Origin: Oegoconia quadripuncta
Taxonomy: Eukaryota; Arthropoda; Insecta; Lepidoptera; Autostichidae
Direction: 5' to 3'
DNA length: 64,000 nucleotides
NCBI GenBank assembly: GCA_949316235.1
Contig: OX438760.1
Span: 4,652,501-4,716,500 of the forward strand
The position numbers and the translations under genes are program-made. Of the stretch, positions 36,346-47,265 are shown one piece after another (the first letter of the stretch is position 1; each line of letters opens with the position of its first letter). The notes under the pieces are model-generated. The model saw nothing but the letters and a program-made list of their open reading frames with translations. It was not told the origin of the DNA and ran no database searches.

Positions 36346-39300
36346 TTAAAAGTGTTCACTTTTTCTTAATTTATAGTGTCCCCAAGCTAGAGTATCAGTA
36401 CAATTTTCCAGTAAATGCCTTTTGGTGTCATTATGCGATAAAGAAATCTTATTAATTTTTTGGGTATAAATTACATGTTTAATAGATTTGAATCGCAACA
36501 TCTCAGAAATGTGAATCTTTTTTTGGAATAAGCAACTTTTATATTGCTCCATATTAAAATTCTTTGTCACATTTTTATTGACACCTTTTGCTTTTGCTGT
36601 AAATTTGTGGTCTACATCAATCGCATACATTTTTGATCTCAATCCAACAAACTCTCTAAATATTTTTCCATTATTTTCATCTTTAAAGAGACCTAGTTTC
36701 TTCCTATTAACTAGCGGTAACCCATACTTATTATCCATGGGATAATCAGATGTATCAAAGTAAGTCAATAAATCGGGCTTTATGTCATAATATATATTTT
36801 TACTATATATCTGATAGATAAGACTATCGGTATCAGTATAAAGTAGTTTTAAATTCTTTTGAAATTTAATTTTCATATAGTCATAGTGAAAGTCATACAT
36901 TAATGTTTTCGAAATATCTAATATGCAAAAACCTAAATATATAGGCTTGTTATACAGCAATTTAGTTTTTCTTAATTGTATAGCTACCAACGATTCTGAG
37001 AAAATTGAAAGACTGTGAAATTCAGGCCTCGATATTAATGATTGAGCACCTTCAACTTTACCTCGATTCTCCCAATGTGTGAGTAGTTTTACATTAACCC
37101 GTTTTTCGATATTTTCCATAGTTTTTCCAAAGACAGAGTTATTCATTAGTTTATAAAAATCCTTTTCAAAGTCTGAGACCGCTAAAGTACGCATATTTGT
37201 GTTTAAATCGATGTATTTTTTCAGCCATATACTTTGTTTAAATTTAAGTACTCGGTGTACTTTCGTTAATTGTAAACCATATTTTAAACATTGTTTTAGA
37301 TTCCTATAATGGATGATGTATTTAGTTTTATTGTTTAAATTTAGTATTAATTTTTTTTCTTTGCTATTTTCAGAGCATAAATTATCCGGACAGAAAGGTA
37401 GATCGGAATGAGAATCGTGTAAATTATCAGGATATTGTAAATCAACTTCTAACACGAATCCATATTCTGAATCATCTGAAACGTTGAAATTAGTATTTAC
37501 ATCAACCCATTCAAACTCACCGATGGGGAGATATTGTGACATAGCCCAACCGTACAGGTTATTTGCATCTAGGTAGATCAAATAGGATGAAGGTAATTCA
37601 TTATTGTAGTCTTCCATGAACATATTATTAGCTTTCGCGTGTCTATTGCTACATTGAGAAATACCGCCTCTAATACCTTTTTTTATGAACGCAATTTTGG
37701 CAAAATCGGTCAGAAGTTCTAGGTTTACTTTTGTATACTTCAACATGGCATCCCAACTCAGACCGGGCGCAGTAAAATAATGAGCAGGGTCTAAATCATA
37801 AGTAGATAAACATAAACTTCTGAAATTCTCAAATATGTCAGTTAGTAATAAGACGTCGGTTTTTAAATATAAATCTGAGTAATCAGACATATTTTTACAA
37901 TTAAAATGATTCCATACGTCTTCTGCGTGTTTATAACTTTCCAGTGAAACATGCTCATTTACCAGCGAGTTATAAAATTTATCTTGGGCTGGAAGATAAT
38001 CTTGTTTTAATATATTAAATGAAGTCATATATTCATAAGGGAAAATGCCTTTCCTAGTCAAACGCTTAAAATCTTCTTGATCCGGAAAATTTTTATGGAG
38101 TTCATGAAATTTGTCGGTTTTAAGATTTTGTGCTAACTTTTCCAAACTACACGACATGAATTTAAAAGAATCTAAAAATCTCAAGGTCATAGTATTATTT
38201 AAAACATTAATTTTTTTTGAAAATGATATATACTTTTCCTTGTTTTGGGGAATTATTTCAATATCTCCCTCATCAAAATTCAGCGCGTGAACAATGAAAT
38301 GTGCATCATAATTATTTAAGTTGTGCAAAAAGACAGGAACAAACCGGGGAGCTCTATAATTAGAAGCACACATCGAGTGAGCAACTCCTTTGTACAAGCC
38401 AGTATACCAATCACAATATACCGTGGAATCATTTTTCAATTCACTTTCACAAATAAAACATACCCTACTTTGTAACACATCCCGATTATTTTCGGTGGTC
38501 AATGGCACTGGACATATCTGAAAGGAGTTTTTTCGACAGATGTTAATTAAATCATTTTTAAGAAATTTCATAAAAACCTGGGCACAATCTTCACCCGTAT
38601 ACTTTCTATAAACAGAAAGTTGATCATTGTATGAACATTTAATATAATAGCCGAAACTATACACTTCGTGTTTTTGTATATTGGCTGTGAAGGATTTAGA
38701 TGGGTCGTTTTTACATGTTTGTATGGGCTTTAAAAATGATTCGAAATCTGCGTACACTACAAACGGAATTTTTAATTTTTTCTCATAATTGTTGAAGGCT
38801 AATCTGTTATTAGGTAGCGGTTCTCCACACCATATGGTTTTCCTCGGCTTGTCATTTGGTAAATCAGTTTTTATATGATTACAATCGAACTGATAGTGAT
38901 TGTTTAACTGTTCCTGTGTTGGAAAATACAGCAAACAGCCGTCACAGATATAAACAGCGCCGTGTCTCGCAGTGATTTGATTACTAACTAATCTAGATAA
39001 ATTCTTTATGTAGCAGTAATGGCCACAGTTACTAGCACCATTTTTCAAATATAATAAATTAATGTGAGTTTCTTTTCGATGTTTCGTGAAGTATAAAGGC
39101 CCAATGATTTGGTTTTTTTTCTCTTTAGCAACATATTCTAAACCGAAAACGTTTAAGCTGATATTATTTAGCTGTTCAAATTTATGAATATCTTTAAGTT
39201 TCATCGGGAAAGGAATGTTTGTGAAATTTAATTTGTTTTTATGACTTAAATATGACGTTACTCTGTCAGAATGTTGAGCAGCTGGATATAGTGCGGAAAG

Positions 39301-40401
39301 TACAGCCCATTGAAAACATTGTTGGTCATTATTTTTAACATTTACGATGGCTTTTTTGTGTTTTATATCAAGAGGCAAGTCTATATAGGAGGAACCGCGT
39401 AAAGGGTTAAATTTATTAACATTCATATCAAGATATATGATTTTCTCCAAACTCCAACCGCTGTCTTTCTTTTCAAAATTACTAACTTTTTCAGAAATTT
39501 CTTTAAAAATTAATGAAATTATGCTAACAGGATCATCCCCCACGCAATAGCTATAATTAAAAGTTTGAAAGTCAAAAGAATTGTGTAAATCTTTTGTTTG
39601 TTGCACAAAATCGGCATGTAAAATAAAATTTACCTTGATGAGGGTTAAATCACTAATGCATTTGCTCATCAGTTGTAATAAAGTGGATTTTATTCCTAAT
39701 AGAAATGATTCAGGCGTTTCGACTTCTAAATGTAATATATTGGAGTCTGAAGTTATTCGGTAAGTTTTTACCCTTTGTCCAAATGCACTCTCAATAACCT
39801 GAACATTTGCTAAGTTATCGTGAACAGTAATTAAATTATTTTTATGTAAATTACTCTTTAAATGGCTAGAAAAATATCGCTTGCTGACTGACACTTTACA
39901 TATGGTACATTCTACTATTAGTTTATCTAAGTAACTCACAGTTGGGGGCACTATTCTTGATGTTGATGGTTCTTGATAATCTTGACATTCTAGTGTTCGA
40001 CGAGTCTTCGAAGCAGTTCCTTCACATGATTCCGATTTTCTTTTCCCGCCAACTTGAGAACTCGATCTGTAAAGAGGTGCATAGGTTAATAAGTATAGGT
40101 TAAAGTAAACATTCAAAATTAATATTACAATCGAGAACTCGATTATAATACTCACATTGCACAGCTTGCAATATGCTTGCATTAGCATAACACCATCAAT
40201 TTCATCGGTCTCTCCAGTAGTCACATAATTTTTTTTTGAATGACCACGACAAGGTGTATAATAGGGCATAATCTCTAAGTCCTCCAACATGGCATTAGGC
40301 AGTTTGTGACTAATATACCACATTCTAATACAACGATGAAATTTACTTATTATAAGTAATTTATTTAATGATAGTATTTCATCAGTCGACAAAGACAACA
40401 T
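36346..40401 (-). CDS. polB: Protein-primed family-B DNA polymerase, open frame (copy 2)
   Basis: 1,351 codons from ATG 40401 without a stop. Codon 426 is Lys (39124-39126) and codon 292 is Val. The exonuclease and polymerase motifs listed for copy 1 are all present at the same numbers (motif A D935, motif B K1074, motif C D1180/D1182). Length and motif order fit Polinton PolB, which uses a terminal protein as primer. The real mRNA may use the leader exon at 40575-40702 and an acceptor at 40067, giving 1,282 residues. In that case codons 1-112 of the genomic frame are largely intron, which would explain the odd hydrophobic run encoded there. Confidence 0.95.
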   Translation of the reverse strand: MLSLSTDEILSLNKLLIISKFHRCIRMWYISHKLPNAMLEDLEIMPYYTPCRGHSKKNYVTTGETDEIDGVMLMQAYCKLCNVSIIIEFSIVILILNVYFNLYLLTYAPLYRSSSQVGGKRKSESCEGTASKTRRTLECQDYQEPSTSRIVPPTVSYLDKLIVECTICKVSVSKRYFSSHLKSNLHKNNLITVHDNLANVQVIESAFGQRVKTYRITSDSNILHLEVETPESFLLGIKSTLLQLMSKCISDLTLIKVNFILHADFVQQTKDLHNSFDFQTFNYSYCVGDDPVSIISLIFKEISEKVSNFEKKDSGWSLEKIIYLDMNVNKFNPLRGSSYIDLPLDIKHKKAIVNVKNNDQQCFQWAVLSALYPAAQHSDRVTSYLSHKNKLNFTNIPFPMKLKDIHKFEQLNNISLNVFGLEYVAKEKKNQIIGPLYFTKHRKETHINLLYLKNGASNCGHYCYIKNLSRLVSNQITARHGAVYICDGCLLYFPTQEQLNNHYQFDCNHIKTDLPNDKPRKTIWCGEPLPNNRLAFNNYEKKLKIPFVVYADFESFLKPIQTCKNDPSKSFTANIQKHEVYSFGYYIKCSYNDQLSVYRKYTGEDCAQVFMKFLKNDLINICRKNSFQICPVPLTTENNRDVLQSRVCFICESELKNDSTVYCDWYTGLYKGVAHSMCASNYRAPRFVPVFLHNLNNYDAHFIVHALNFDEGDIEIIPQNKEKYISFSKKINVLNNTMTLRFLDSFKFMSCSLEKLAQNLKTDKFHELHKNFPDQEDFKRLTRKGIFPYEYMTSFNILKQDYLPAQDKFYNSLVNEHVSLESYKHAEDVWNHFNCKNMSDYSDLYLKTDVLLLTDIFENFRSLCLSTYDLDPAHYFTAPGLSWDAMLKYTKVNLELLTDFAKIAFIKKGIRGGISQCSNRHAKANNMFMEDYNNELPSSYLIYLDANNLYGWAMSQYLPIGEFEWVDVNTNFNVSDDSEYGFVLEVDLQYPDNLHDSHSDLPFCPDNLCSENSKEKKLILNLNNKTKYIIHYRNLKQCLKYGLQLTKVHRVLKFKQSIWLKKYIDLNTNMRTLAVSDFEKDFYKLMNNSVFGKTMENIEKRVNVKLLTHWENRGKVEGAQSLISRPEFHSLSIFSESLVAIQLRKTKLLYNKPIYLGFCILDISKTLMYDFHYDYMKIKFQKNLKLLYTDTDSLIYQIYSKNIYYDIKPDLLTYFDTSDYPMDNKYGLPLVNRKKLGLFKDENNGKIFREFVGLRSKMYAIDVDHKFTAKAKGVNKNVTKNFNMEQYKSCLFQKKIHISEMLRFKSIKHVIYTQKINKISLSHNDTKRHLLENCTDTLAWGHYKLRKSEHF
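40067..40156 (-). other. Probable intron in PolB 5' region (copy 2)
   Basis: Intron proper 40067-40155, mirror of 8166-8254: GTGAGT donor next to 40156 and CTCTTTACAG acceptor ending at 40067. Splice signals are unchanged. Confidence 0.5.
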
Positions 40402-40433
40402 TGTTCTAAATTCAAAACTACGAATTAATTGTT

Positions 40434-40469
40434 AGTGATACCAATACCCCAGAACAACTCGTTTATATA
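40434..40469 (-). promoter_or_regulatory. Candidate core promoter before ATG 40401
   Basis: TATATAA at 40463-40469 and TATCACT initiator (A at 40436), as in copy 1. Confidence 0.5.
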
Positions 40470-40574
40470 CCGACCCATACTCGCCCCCTCTACATTAGTT
40501 TGGTACATGTTCATACAAGTTACTCGTTCGGGTATAGAATCATAACAATAAAAACAAGGGAAAAAAAAACTTAC

Positions 40575-40702
40575 GATTTTGTTGGTCCTTGGTTTGCGAC
40601 ATCATCGTAGAGTTCATAGAGTTGTCGGTCGATTTCGTCTTGTTCGGCTTCGAGACACAGTCGTACCAGTTGGTCATCGTATTGAGTTTCGAAGTGTGCC
40701 AT
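40575..40702 (-). CDS. Leader exon beginning in the TIR, probably spliced to PolB (copy 2)
   Basis: ATG 40702, mirror of 7619-7746. TIR boundary at 40613, then 38 bases of non-TIR coding sequence up to a GTAAGT donor at 40574. Splicing to 40066 joins in frame to the intact polymerase of this copy. Confidence 0.55.
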
Positions 40703-40912
40703 CCTTCTGCCTGCGTTAGACAAATGTATCTCTCGGTGGCATGTGGCTTATATGAGGTGTATCTTATAGACAGGTATAAAACGGTGGGGAACGAAAAATT
40801 TATTGCTGTTTTTCAGTAGAGTCTGCGTCGCGACAGTTAATGTGCTAAGAAGAAACCCATAAATTATAACGTTGCTCTATTGGGAGTCGCAAGAAACGGG
40901 CTATTCCAGGAA

Positions 40913-41489
40913 TTATTTCTTATCCGCTGTTATGTAGTACTTTGTGCAGTCGGTCTTCGTTGCCACCTGTTTTGTTATATTGTAAATTAAATCTCTTACA
41001 TTTCGGTAATGCTTGTCGTCTTCTGAGGCGTAATATTTAACACGAACATCTGCATATTTCCAGTAATCAATTGGTTGAACATCTTTCAACTTTTTCATCT
41101 CATACACTTCTATTTTAATGAGATGACTCGCTGAGGATCCGTCATCATTATTCGATGAAATGTATGAAGTTCCTTCTCCGTTAGCTTGGGCAATATTGGA
41201 AGACTGTAGTCGGACCCTCTTTTTCTTGGGCTTCTCAAAGAAACAATCAATGTTTCTCTTAGCAATGTTTTGCTTGACCTTCAAGGCAGGAGGATCTTGA
41301 GTTTCATCATCGTCGCTTAGATCGGCAGTAGGAAAGTAATAGTTCTTAAAGGTGTAATCACTGTCAGGAATCGACGTCTGAAACGAGCAGAAAACGAAGG
41401 TTAGGTCAAGCAATTGCATCGAAACAGATCGTCCAGGTAAAGTAGACAACACATAAACAATGTAGTTACAGACAAAAACTTACCGACAT
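40913..41489 (-). CDS. TIR gene A (copy 2 right)
   Basis: ATG 41489, exon 1 41484-41489, intron 41378-41483, exon 2 40913-41377. Same protein as the other three. Confidence 0.65.
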
Positions 41490-41567
41490 GACAGAAAGCG
41501 TAGTTTAACACTTTTCACTATGAAATGTACGACTGTGTCTCGAGGCGAGGCGGGCGATCGAATTTGG

Positions 41568-41602
41568 ACTGTGGTGCTGTACAAGCCGTCTCGCTTTAAA
41601 TA
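41568..41602 (-). promoter_or_regulatory. Gene A core promoter, right TIR of copy 2
   Basis: TATTTAAA at 41595-41602, initiator A at 41570. Confidence 0.6.
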
Positions 41603-42339
41603 CCCTATCCAGGTAGAGTGGTGATACCACATACGTAGTAGCTATTAAGAATTAACCCTACATATTTATTATTGAATCGAATTAAAAAATTAAGAAAAAA
41701 TACTGCGTATGCCGCAGATGGCGATCTAAAGAATAACTAACATAAATAAATTTGACAGTGGGTGATCGTTATCATTTCATCTAAAGGCGTACACATTCCA
41801 ACGTGACGAGCAAAAAAGTCTCACCTGTTTCCAAATCTTACTAGGAAAAAATGGTATACTATAATGAAATAACTTAAATTACGAAGTTTCTATTCACCGT
41901 AAAAGGTGCATGTTTTTTGTCGACTACTGCCATAAATATAAATTGATCATAAATTAGAAAACTAAATAAAAGAATAATGGAAAGGCAGTTTCATTGCTGA
42001 CAATAAATTTAATTTTTTTCCATATTAAAAACATACACCTGCTGTAATCGCTATGCTTACCATGAACAAGTTCAGACTTGTATCAGTTGTAGGTACACAA
42101 AAGCGCCAAAAGCCGAGGAGTTATCGTCCACTTGATTTATGTGTGAACCTATTATTAGGTTAGATAAGGACAATTTTTTACTAGCCATTATAATTAGCAA
42201 ACAAAGTTAACTGGCAAATCCGTCAATAACGACCCAATTAAAGCCGCCAATGAGACCGTGAAAGGGGGAACACACCGTGGTGACCTTTTTTTAGGGGGAG
42301 GGCCCGGGGCTGGTCCAGAACTCTCGAATACGTACTACT

Positions 42340-42345
42340 ATAACC
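42340..42345. repeat. Target-site duplication ATAACC, right of copy 2
   Basis: Directly follows the terminus ACTACT; partner of 27338-27343. Confidence 0.95.
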
Positions 42346-42509
42346 ACTACTGGCATTTTCATATGAGTGTTTCCTTTATTCGGAGAGTATGTTAAATAGT
42401 CGGTACCAAATCCTTTCAATTGAATTCAGTCGGTTAGGGACCAGGCAGGAAGTTGTAAAAGGTATAGGTACATAAATTGGGCAGTGAGGAATTCTAGGAT
42501 CTTCTTCTT

Positions 42510-42990
42510 CAATTTAAGAGCTATGCTCTTGTCTGTGGAGTAATGACCACGTCTCTCTACTTTCCGCCCTCGTTTTAACCTCTGTACGACACGACATTTA
42601 CCTTTTCTTTCAGTTGGTCAAAGTAATTACGCCTAGGTCTTCCCCTTCCTCTCTTTCCTTCAATCTTTCCCTTAATTATGTTCTTCAAAAAAATTTCGTG
42701 TTAGTTGAGAACCTAAGAGGAAAGATGATAGGTCACTTGATACGACACGATATTCTAGGATCATTTAACTTAAAATAGTAACTTTACTGGTTTCATGGAT
42801 CGCAATGTTTCAAGTTAGAAAATTGCATAGATATGCAAACTGAATTGTTTGTTGCTAATGAAAACACGAGATTACAAGCCCTACAGTTTTATACAGACAT
42901 ACGTATCATCACCATTATCTCAAATCTTTCTCCGAGATGTTCCAGAGATAAGTATTTGTAAAAGTTTGATTCTTGAAACATCATCCACGG
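42510..42990 (-). pseudogene. LINE RT C-terminal fragment (family X), inverted
   Basis: Inverted relative of 21690-22150 (GAGTAATGACCACGTCTCTC, TCGTTTTAACCTC, GGTCAAAGTAATTACGCCTA). The similarity continues into non-coding sequence (ATTGCATAGATATGCAAACT). Confidence 0.6.
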
Positions 42991-43049
42991 CTCCCAAATC
43001 GAAATATATAGAAATTCACACGTGACGAGGGTGAACCCAAGAGGGTTGA

Positions 43050-43445
43050 GGGTTTTTTTTTATGCACAACGGGTTGGTACTCAAGTACCAACCCACTTCA
43101 CTTAACACTTGATTGATCAGGTGTGATTAAGGTCAACCTCAATCACACCTGATGTTAAGTGAAGATGAGGTCGAAGGTGGAAGCGTACTGACCCGGAAAC
43201 CCAAACACATTTGGGGGACTGGCTATCTTATCTCTGACAATCGGAACACAACAATATACAACAATGCTATTAACATTGCTGCTTGGCGGCAGATTTAGAT
43301 AAGATGGTAGTAGCTAGCCAGGCGGACATTTAAAATGCCCTACCACCAACCAAACCGAATACTTAAACATGTACGCCGCTGGGAATTGAACCCGCGACCT
43401 CCGAATCGTAAACCCTATGTTGTTTACATTGAGCCACGGATGTGC
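43050..43445 (-). repeat. SINE-A with internal partial duplication
   Basis: Full-length inverted copy with B box on the minus strand and TCCGTGGCTCAATGTAAACA at the 5' end. The 3' portion around 43090-43150 repeats the CACCTGATGTTAAGTG motif region twice, one copy inverted. Confidence 0.8.
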
Positions 43446-43599
43446 AAGTCTATAGATGTTATTTGGTGTAAAGTCCCTTAGTCACCTCTTACGACAGCCA
43501 CAGGAAGAGACGAGTGGGTTCTATTCTTTTTAAGTGCCGACACCACACGACACACGGTTAATAACTATTTGAGTCATTAAAAACAAGGAAATCCCGACA

Positions 43600-43770
43600 G
43601 CATATTTTGTATTCTAAGGCCACCATGTTCGATTCTTTACCATAAACTTTGCACTTCATAATATCAATTAGTTTAGGGTACAGGAGGTAACAGAATCTAC
43701 TTTATACATACACTCGAACAACATTACCTTTCTTCCTAGCGCAGTCGGGTAAATCTTGAATTCTATAAAT
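43600..43770 (-). repeat. Dispersed repeat R
   Basis: TATTTTGTATTCTAAGGCCA, CAGGAGGTAACAGAATCTAC and AACATTACCTTTC match the copy at 4955-5320. Confidence 0.4.
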
Positions 43771-44619
43771 TACATGAGAACCTGAAACCCCCACTTTTCC
43801 ATAGCTTTACCGTCTTATTCATAAAATTTACAAATGCTTTATAAGCCAATTTTAGTTTAAAGTAAGTTTTGTCACTTTCTTTCATTACAACATTTCCTTA
43901 TGAACGACAGATACAAAACATACTTTAACTAAATCAGGCTTATAAAGTGTTTGTAGATTTTTATGAATAAGACGGTTAAGCTCTATTTTATGAGATATCG
44001 TGCCTCCCTATCTCCTATATCCTCAAATTTAATATTAAGAGTTCAGAGCACAGCCTCCTCTCACCAGGTGAGGGTACGGGCCTCCACCACGCGGGTCCAA
44101 TGCGGTGGCCTTGTGTCATAACTAGAGGCCACCTGACAGTCAGTAAATAAATATAAATAAATAATACACACACTTGTTCACAGCTCAGTGTAATTACCGG
44201 TTAATGTTTACCTATATGTTCAATCGCCTGTAATATCAACAGGGACATTGTAGTTCGTTTTAAAACCGTATCACCACATAATAAGGTCCAACCAAATGCT
44301 TGACCTGCAGACGACAGTACAGCGACGGCACTCGAGTGAAACGTGGCCGAGTTGTAATGGAAGCGGACACTTTTATGGCTTCAGGTCGTGTGGTGGTCGA
44401 CCGACTTTTATTTTCGGTATAAGAATTATGTGTGAACATTTACTGAGGGGTAGTAAAGTGGGATGGATACCTTGAAGGAAACATGTTTTACCTGTAAATG
44501 TATATCAATACAATTTTACTGGGTCCTTGTTGTTCCAATTGAAAAAAACATTGAAAGTCTAAATTACAAATGTCTTTATACAAGCAATTTAGCTTGTAAT
44601 CCGAACATAATATTATAAA

Positions 44620-44890
44620 AGCGAAAGTTTGAGTGTATAAATATAATAAAAATATAAAATATCGTTGCACATACACATTGCGCCATCTAGTTCCACACTA
44701 AGTAACTAAGCTTGTATTATGAATACAAGATGGTTGAGAAACTTCACAAATACATTTTTTTTTGTAAAAATACACATATATAAATGAAAAACATCCATTA
44801 ACTCGGGAACATGCCCCTAGCAGGATTCGAACCCGCGACCTTTTGGTATAGCAGTCAGAGTTCTAACCACTACACCAAACAGGTCGTCTT
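44620..44890 (-). repeat. SINE-B, full length
   Basis: The minus-strand head reads GTTTGGTGTAGTGGTTAGAA and GCGGGTTCGAATCCTGC, good pol III A/B boxes. The body includes CTTAGTGTGGAACTAGATGG. It is a tRNA-derived SINE: the acceptor stem does not pair like a true tRNA and the sequence runs on into the body. Confidence 0.75.
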
Positions 44891-44914
44891 TTGAAATATA
44901 CATGTATTTTTGAT

Positions 44915-45030
44915 ACCTCTTCACGCCAAATATTTTAGAGGTTATCTTAAACAGTTTTTCGATTCAGGAATACGTTTAAGAAATATTAAGCTTTAAAGTG
45001 CTAATTTTTGCTAGAGTCAAGTGTCCCCCC
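44915..45030 (+). repeat. Dispersed repeat shared with 63165-63245
   Basis: AATATTTTAGAGGTTATCTT, AAACAGTTTTTCGATTCAGG and GCTTTAAAGTGC recur at 63175-63227. Confidence 0.55.
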
Positions 45031-45458
45031 CTGCCAGCTAAACGGTTAGTTTTGGATGCATGAAAAAATGTATAATGAAGTTAAAAGTTAAAAGATTAGA
45101 AGTTATTGAGTGATAGTCGAAAAATTTATAAAATGTACTTCGCTGTGAAAATTATTTATCATACAAGAAAAAGGCCCTTTCTAAGTCCGCATATTGTGAT
45201 GAACATGTACGGAACCGTATAATCCCCGTGGCCCAACTCTTAAACAAAAATACACGTCTCGACTGAGAGATATAACTAACGGGTACTGAGTTTAGTATTG
45301 GTAATGGACCCCTCTGATCAAAGCTTACTGTAATCTACTCATTCATACCTTTCATACTCACTCGTATTATTGGAAACTACACACACAAGAATTATTCTTA
45401 TATTTCAGATCCCAACTCATTGTCAGCTCAGCTACCTATTAATCAACCTCACGCACTC

Positions 45459-45562
45459 ACAAACACACACACTGATGCACGCGCACACGCATGCACACAC
45501 ACACGCACACACACACGCACACACACGCACACACACGCACAGGCACACACGCGCGCGCACAC
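45459..45562. repeat. (AC)n-rich microsatellite
   Basis: About 100 bp of CA/CG-rich dinucleotide repeat (ACACACACGCACACAC). Frames through it are low complexity. Confidence 0.95.
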
Positions 45563-45599
45563 GTTTTTCTTTTTCTTTGCATTAATATTCTCTGTCTGT

Positions 45600-45812
45600 G
45601 AAGTTGTTCTGATATTCATTGTTGTTCATGTTCAATCCAAATGTTTTTAAAGTCTGTCCAAGGGGGAGAGCCTGGTGATCTGTAACACCAGACACCAGAT
45701 ACTCACAAATAAGGGTTTTACAAAATTTCTGCTTTTAATTATATTCTGCATTGTATTGCGCTGTGAGCTTATTGCGAGGTTGAAATAAACACAAATTGAA
45801 TTGAATTACTAA
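45600..45812 (+). repeat. LINE-like 3' end with (TTGAA)n tail
   Basis: GTCTGTCCAAGGGGGAGAGC, CTGGTGATCTGTAACACCAG (self-complementary) and a tail ATTGAATTGAATT, typical of CR1/Jockey-like 3' ends in insects. Confidence 0.45.
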
Positions 45813-46204
45813 AATTAAAAGCTTATCCTGCCGAAAAATAGAACAGAATATAAAAATTGGATCTAATAATAACCTAATATTTCTTTATATTTTCATTAAT
45901 TTCTTCCCCCGATACTTAGCACGATTATTTTAATTGGTTTATTTCTAAATTCTACAAACGATAATTTGTATTCTCGGATTAATATGCCTTATCCAGCTTA
46001 GTCTTCGCTAATTTTAGCTGTTAAAATCATTAATAACTTCGATAAAGACCGATTTAGATTTGTTTTTCTTTCTTAATATTTTGTACGTAGCGAATGTGAC
46101 ATATTATTTTATAGTATTATTACGGGAGTTATTAAATTTGGAAGATCCACTGAAAATCAGCGTTATCGTGAACGGTTACAAACCATACTGAGTTGGAGAC
46201 CATT

Positions 46205-46440
46205 TCTTATATATGCACAACGTGTTAGCGTTTGAACTCAATCACACCTGATGTTAAGTGAAGATGAGGCCGAAGGTGGAGGCGTTCTGACCCGGAAACC
46301 TCATCTTATTTGGGGAACTGGCTATTATCTCTGATAACCGGAACACAACAATGCTATTAACATTGTTGTTTTGGCGGCAGACTTAGATAAGATGGTGGTA
46401 GCTAGCCAGACAGACATTTAAAATGCCCCACCACCAACTC
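46205..46440 (-). repeat. SINE-A, head missing
   Basis: Starts CACAACGTGTTAGCGTTTGA and ends CACCAACTC, where the tRNA head would follow. Confidence 0.75.
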
Positions 46441-46449
46441 TTCTCTCCG

Positions 46450-46785
46450 ACTATTTTTTTTTTAAGCCCAACGGTTTCGTACTTGACCTCAATCACACCT
46501 GATGTTAAGTGAAGATGAGGTCGAAGGTGGAAACGTACTGACCCGGAAACCCCAACACATTTGGGGGGCTGGCTATCTTATCTCTGACAACCGCAACACA
46601 ACAATGCTATTAACATTGCTGCTTGGCGGCAGATTTAGATAAATGGTGGTAGCTAGCCAGGCGGACATTTAAAATGCCCTACCACCAACCAAACCGAGTA
46701 CTTAAACATGTACCCCGCTGGGGATTGAACCCGCGACCTCCGAATCGTAAACACAATGTTGTTTACATTGAGTCACGGAGGCGGT
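46450..46785 (-). repeat. SINE-A, full length
   Basis: Directly follows the previous copy in the same orientation. Complete from the A-rich tail complement (46451-46462) to the CCTCCGTGACTCAATGTAAA head. Confidence 0.85.
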
Positions 46786-46988
46786 TGATACTCATTACGA
46801 AGCGATTGTAGTCATGTTATTCAAATCCCCCATGCAACGCCCTGAGTCGATTTTTAGTTAATCCAATCTCCATTAGATAAATAACTGGTTTTTCGGTAAG
46901 TTTACAAAGTGAAAACAAAAGACAGTATGATTAGTTCTAATTATAATACCTACCTGAAAATTAAAAAGCTAACACACAATCACAATTT

Positions 46989-47265
46989 TTTTTTTTAATC
47001 TTTATTTAATTTAGGGACTTGAGTCCTTCTAGACATGACAGTCCCATCGTACCCTGACCAAGATTCACTGATGAGAAGATACAAACATATTATATAATAA
47101 TCTGGCCGCTATTGATCCAGGTTTACCCAAAATTGATTGAGCCAAACCTACAGCGTATTGACTCAGCTTTAATTGTCTCATCAGTGTATCTCATTCATTT
47201 CGGTCTCTAGCACATTCAATCAACATGTGTTGGACATCTTCAACTACTCCACAGATAATCACAAT
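46989..47265 (-). pseudogene. LINE ORF2 C-terminal scrap plus 3' tail
   Basis: The minus strand reads CGVVEDVQHMLIECARDRNE before a stop, the Cys/His end of an R1/I-type LINE, then about 190 bp of 3' UTR to a T-run at 46987-46997 (poly-A tail in inverted sense). Confidence 0.6.

Larger units (their letters stand above)
27344..42339 (-). mobile_element. Maverick/Polinton copy 2 (pVI-like gene disrupted)
   Basis: 14,996 bp, the same length as copy 1 but in opposite orientation, with its own target duplication. PolB is open through all 1,351 codons here, while the 149-aa pVI-like gene has a stop at codon 19. All other predicted proteins match copy 1. The insertion site is AT-rich host DNA with no recognised gene. 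Confidence 0.97.
40613..42339 (-). repeat. Terminal inverted repeat, PolB end of copy 2
   Basis: Fourth copy of the 1,727-bp TIR. Confidence 0.95.

Noticed and set aside
27344..42339. Copy 2 as part of a segmental duplication including copy 1
   Set aside because: Similarity stops exactly at the TIR ends and each copy has a different target duplication.
44815..44885. tRNA gene
   Set aside because: A and B boxes are present but the acceptor arms do not pair and the sequence continues into a SINE body. The same applies to 26168-26240, 51470-51520, 56130-56205 and 61451-61515.
45370..45650. His/Thr-rich proteins over the AC repeat
   Set aside because: Low-complexity translation of a dinucleotide repeat.
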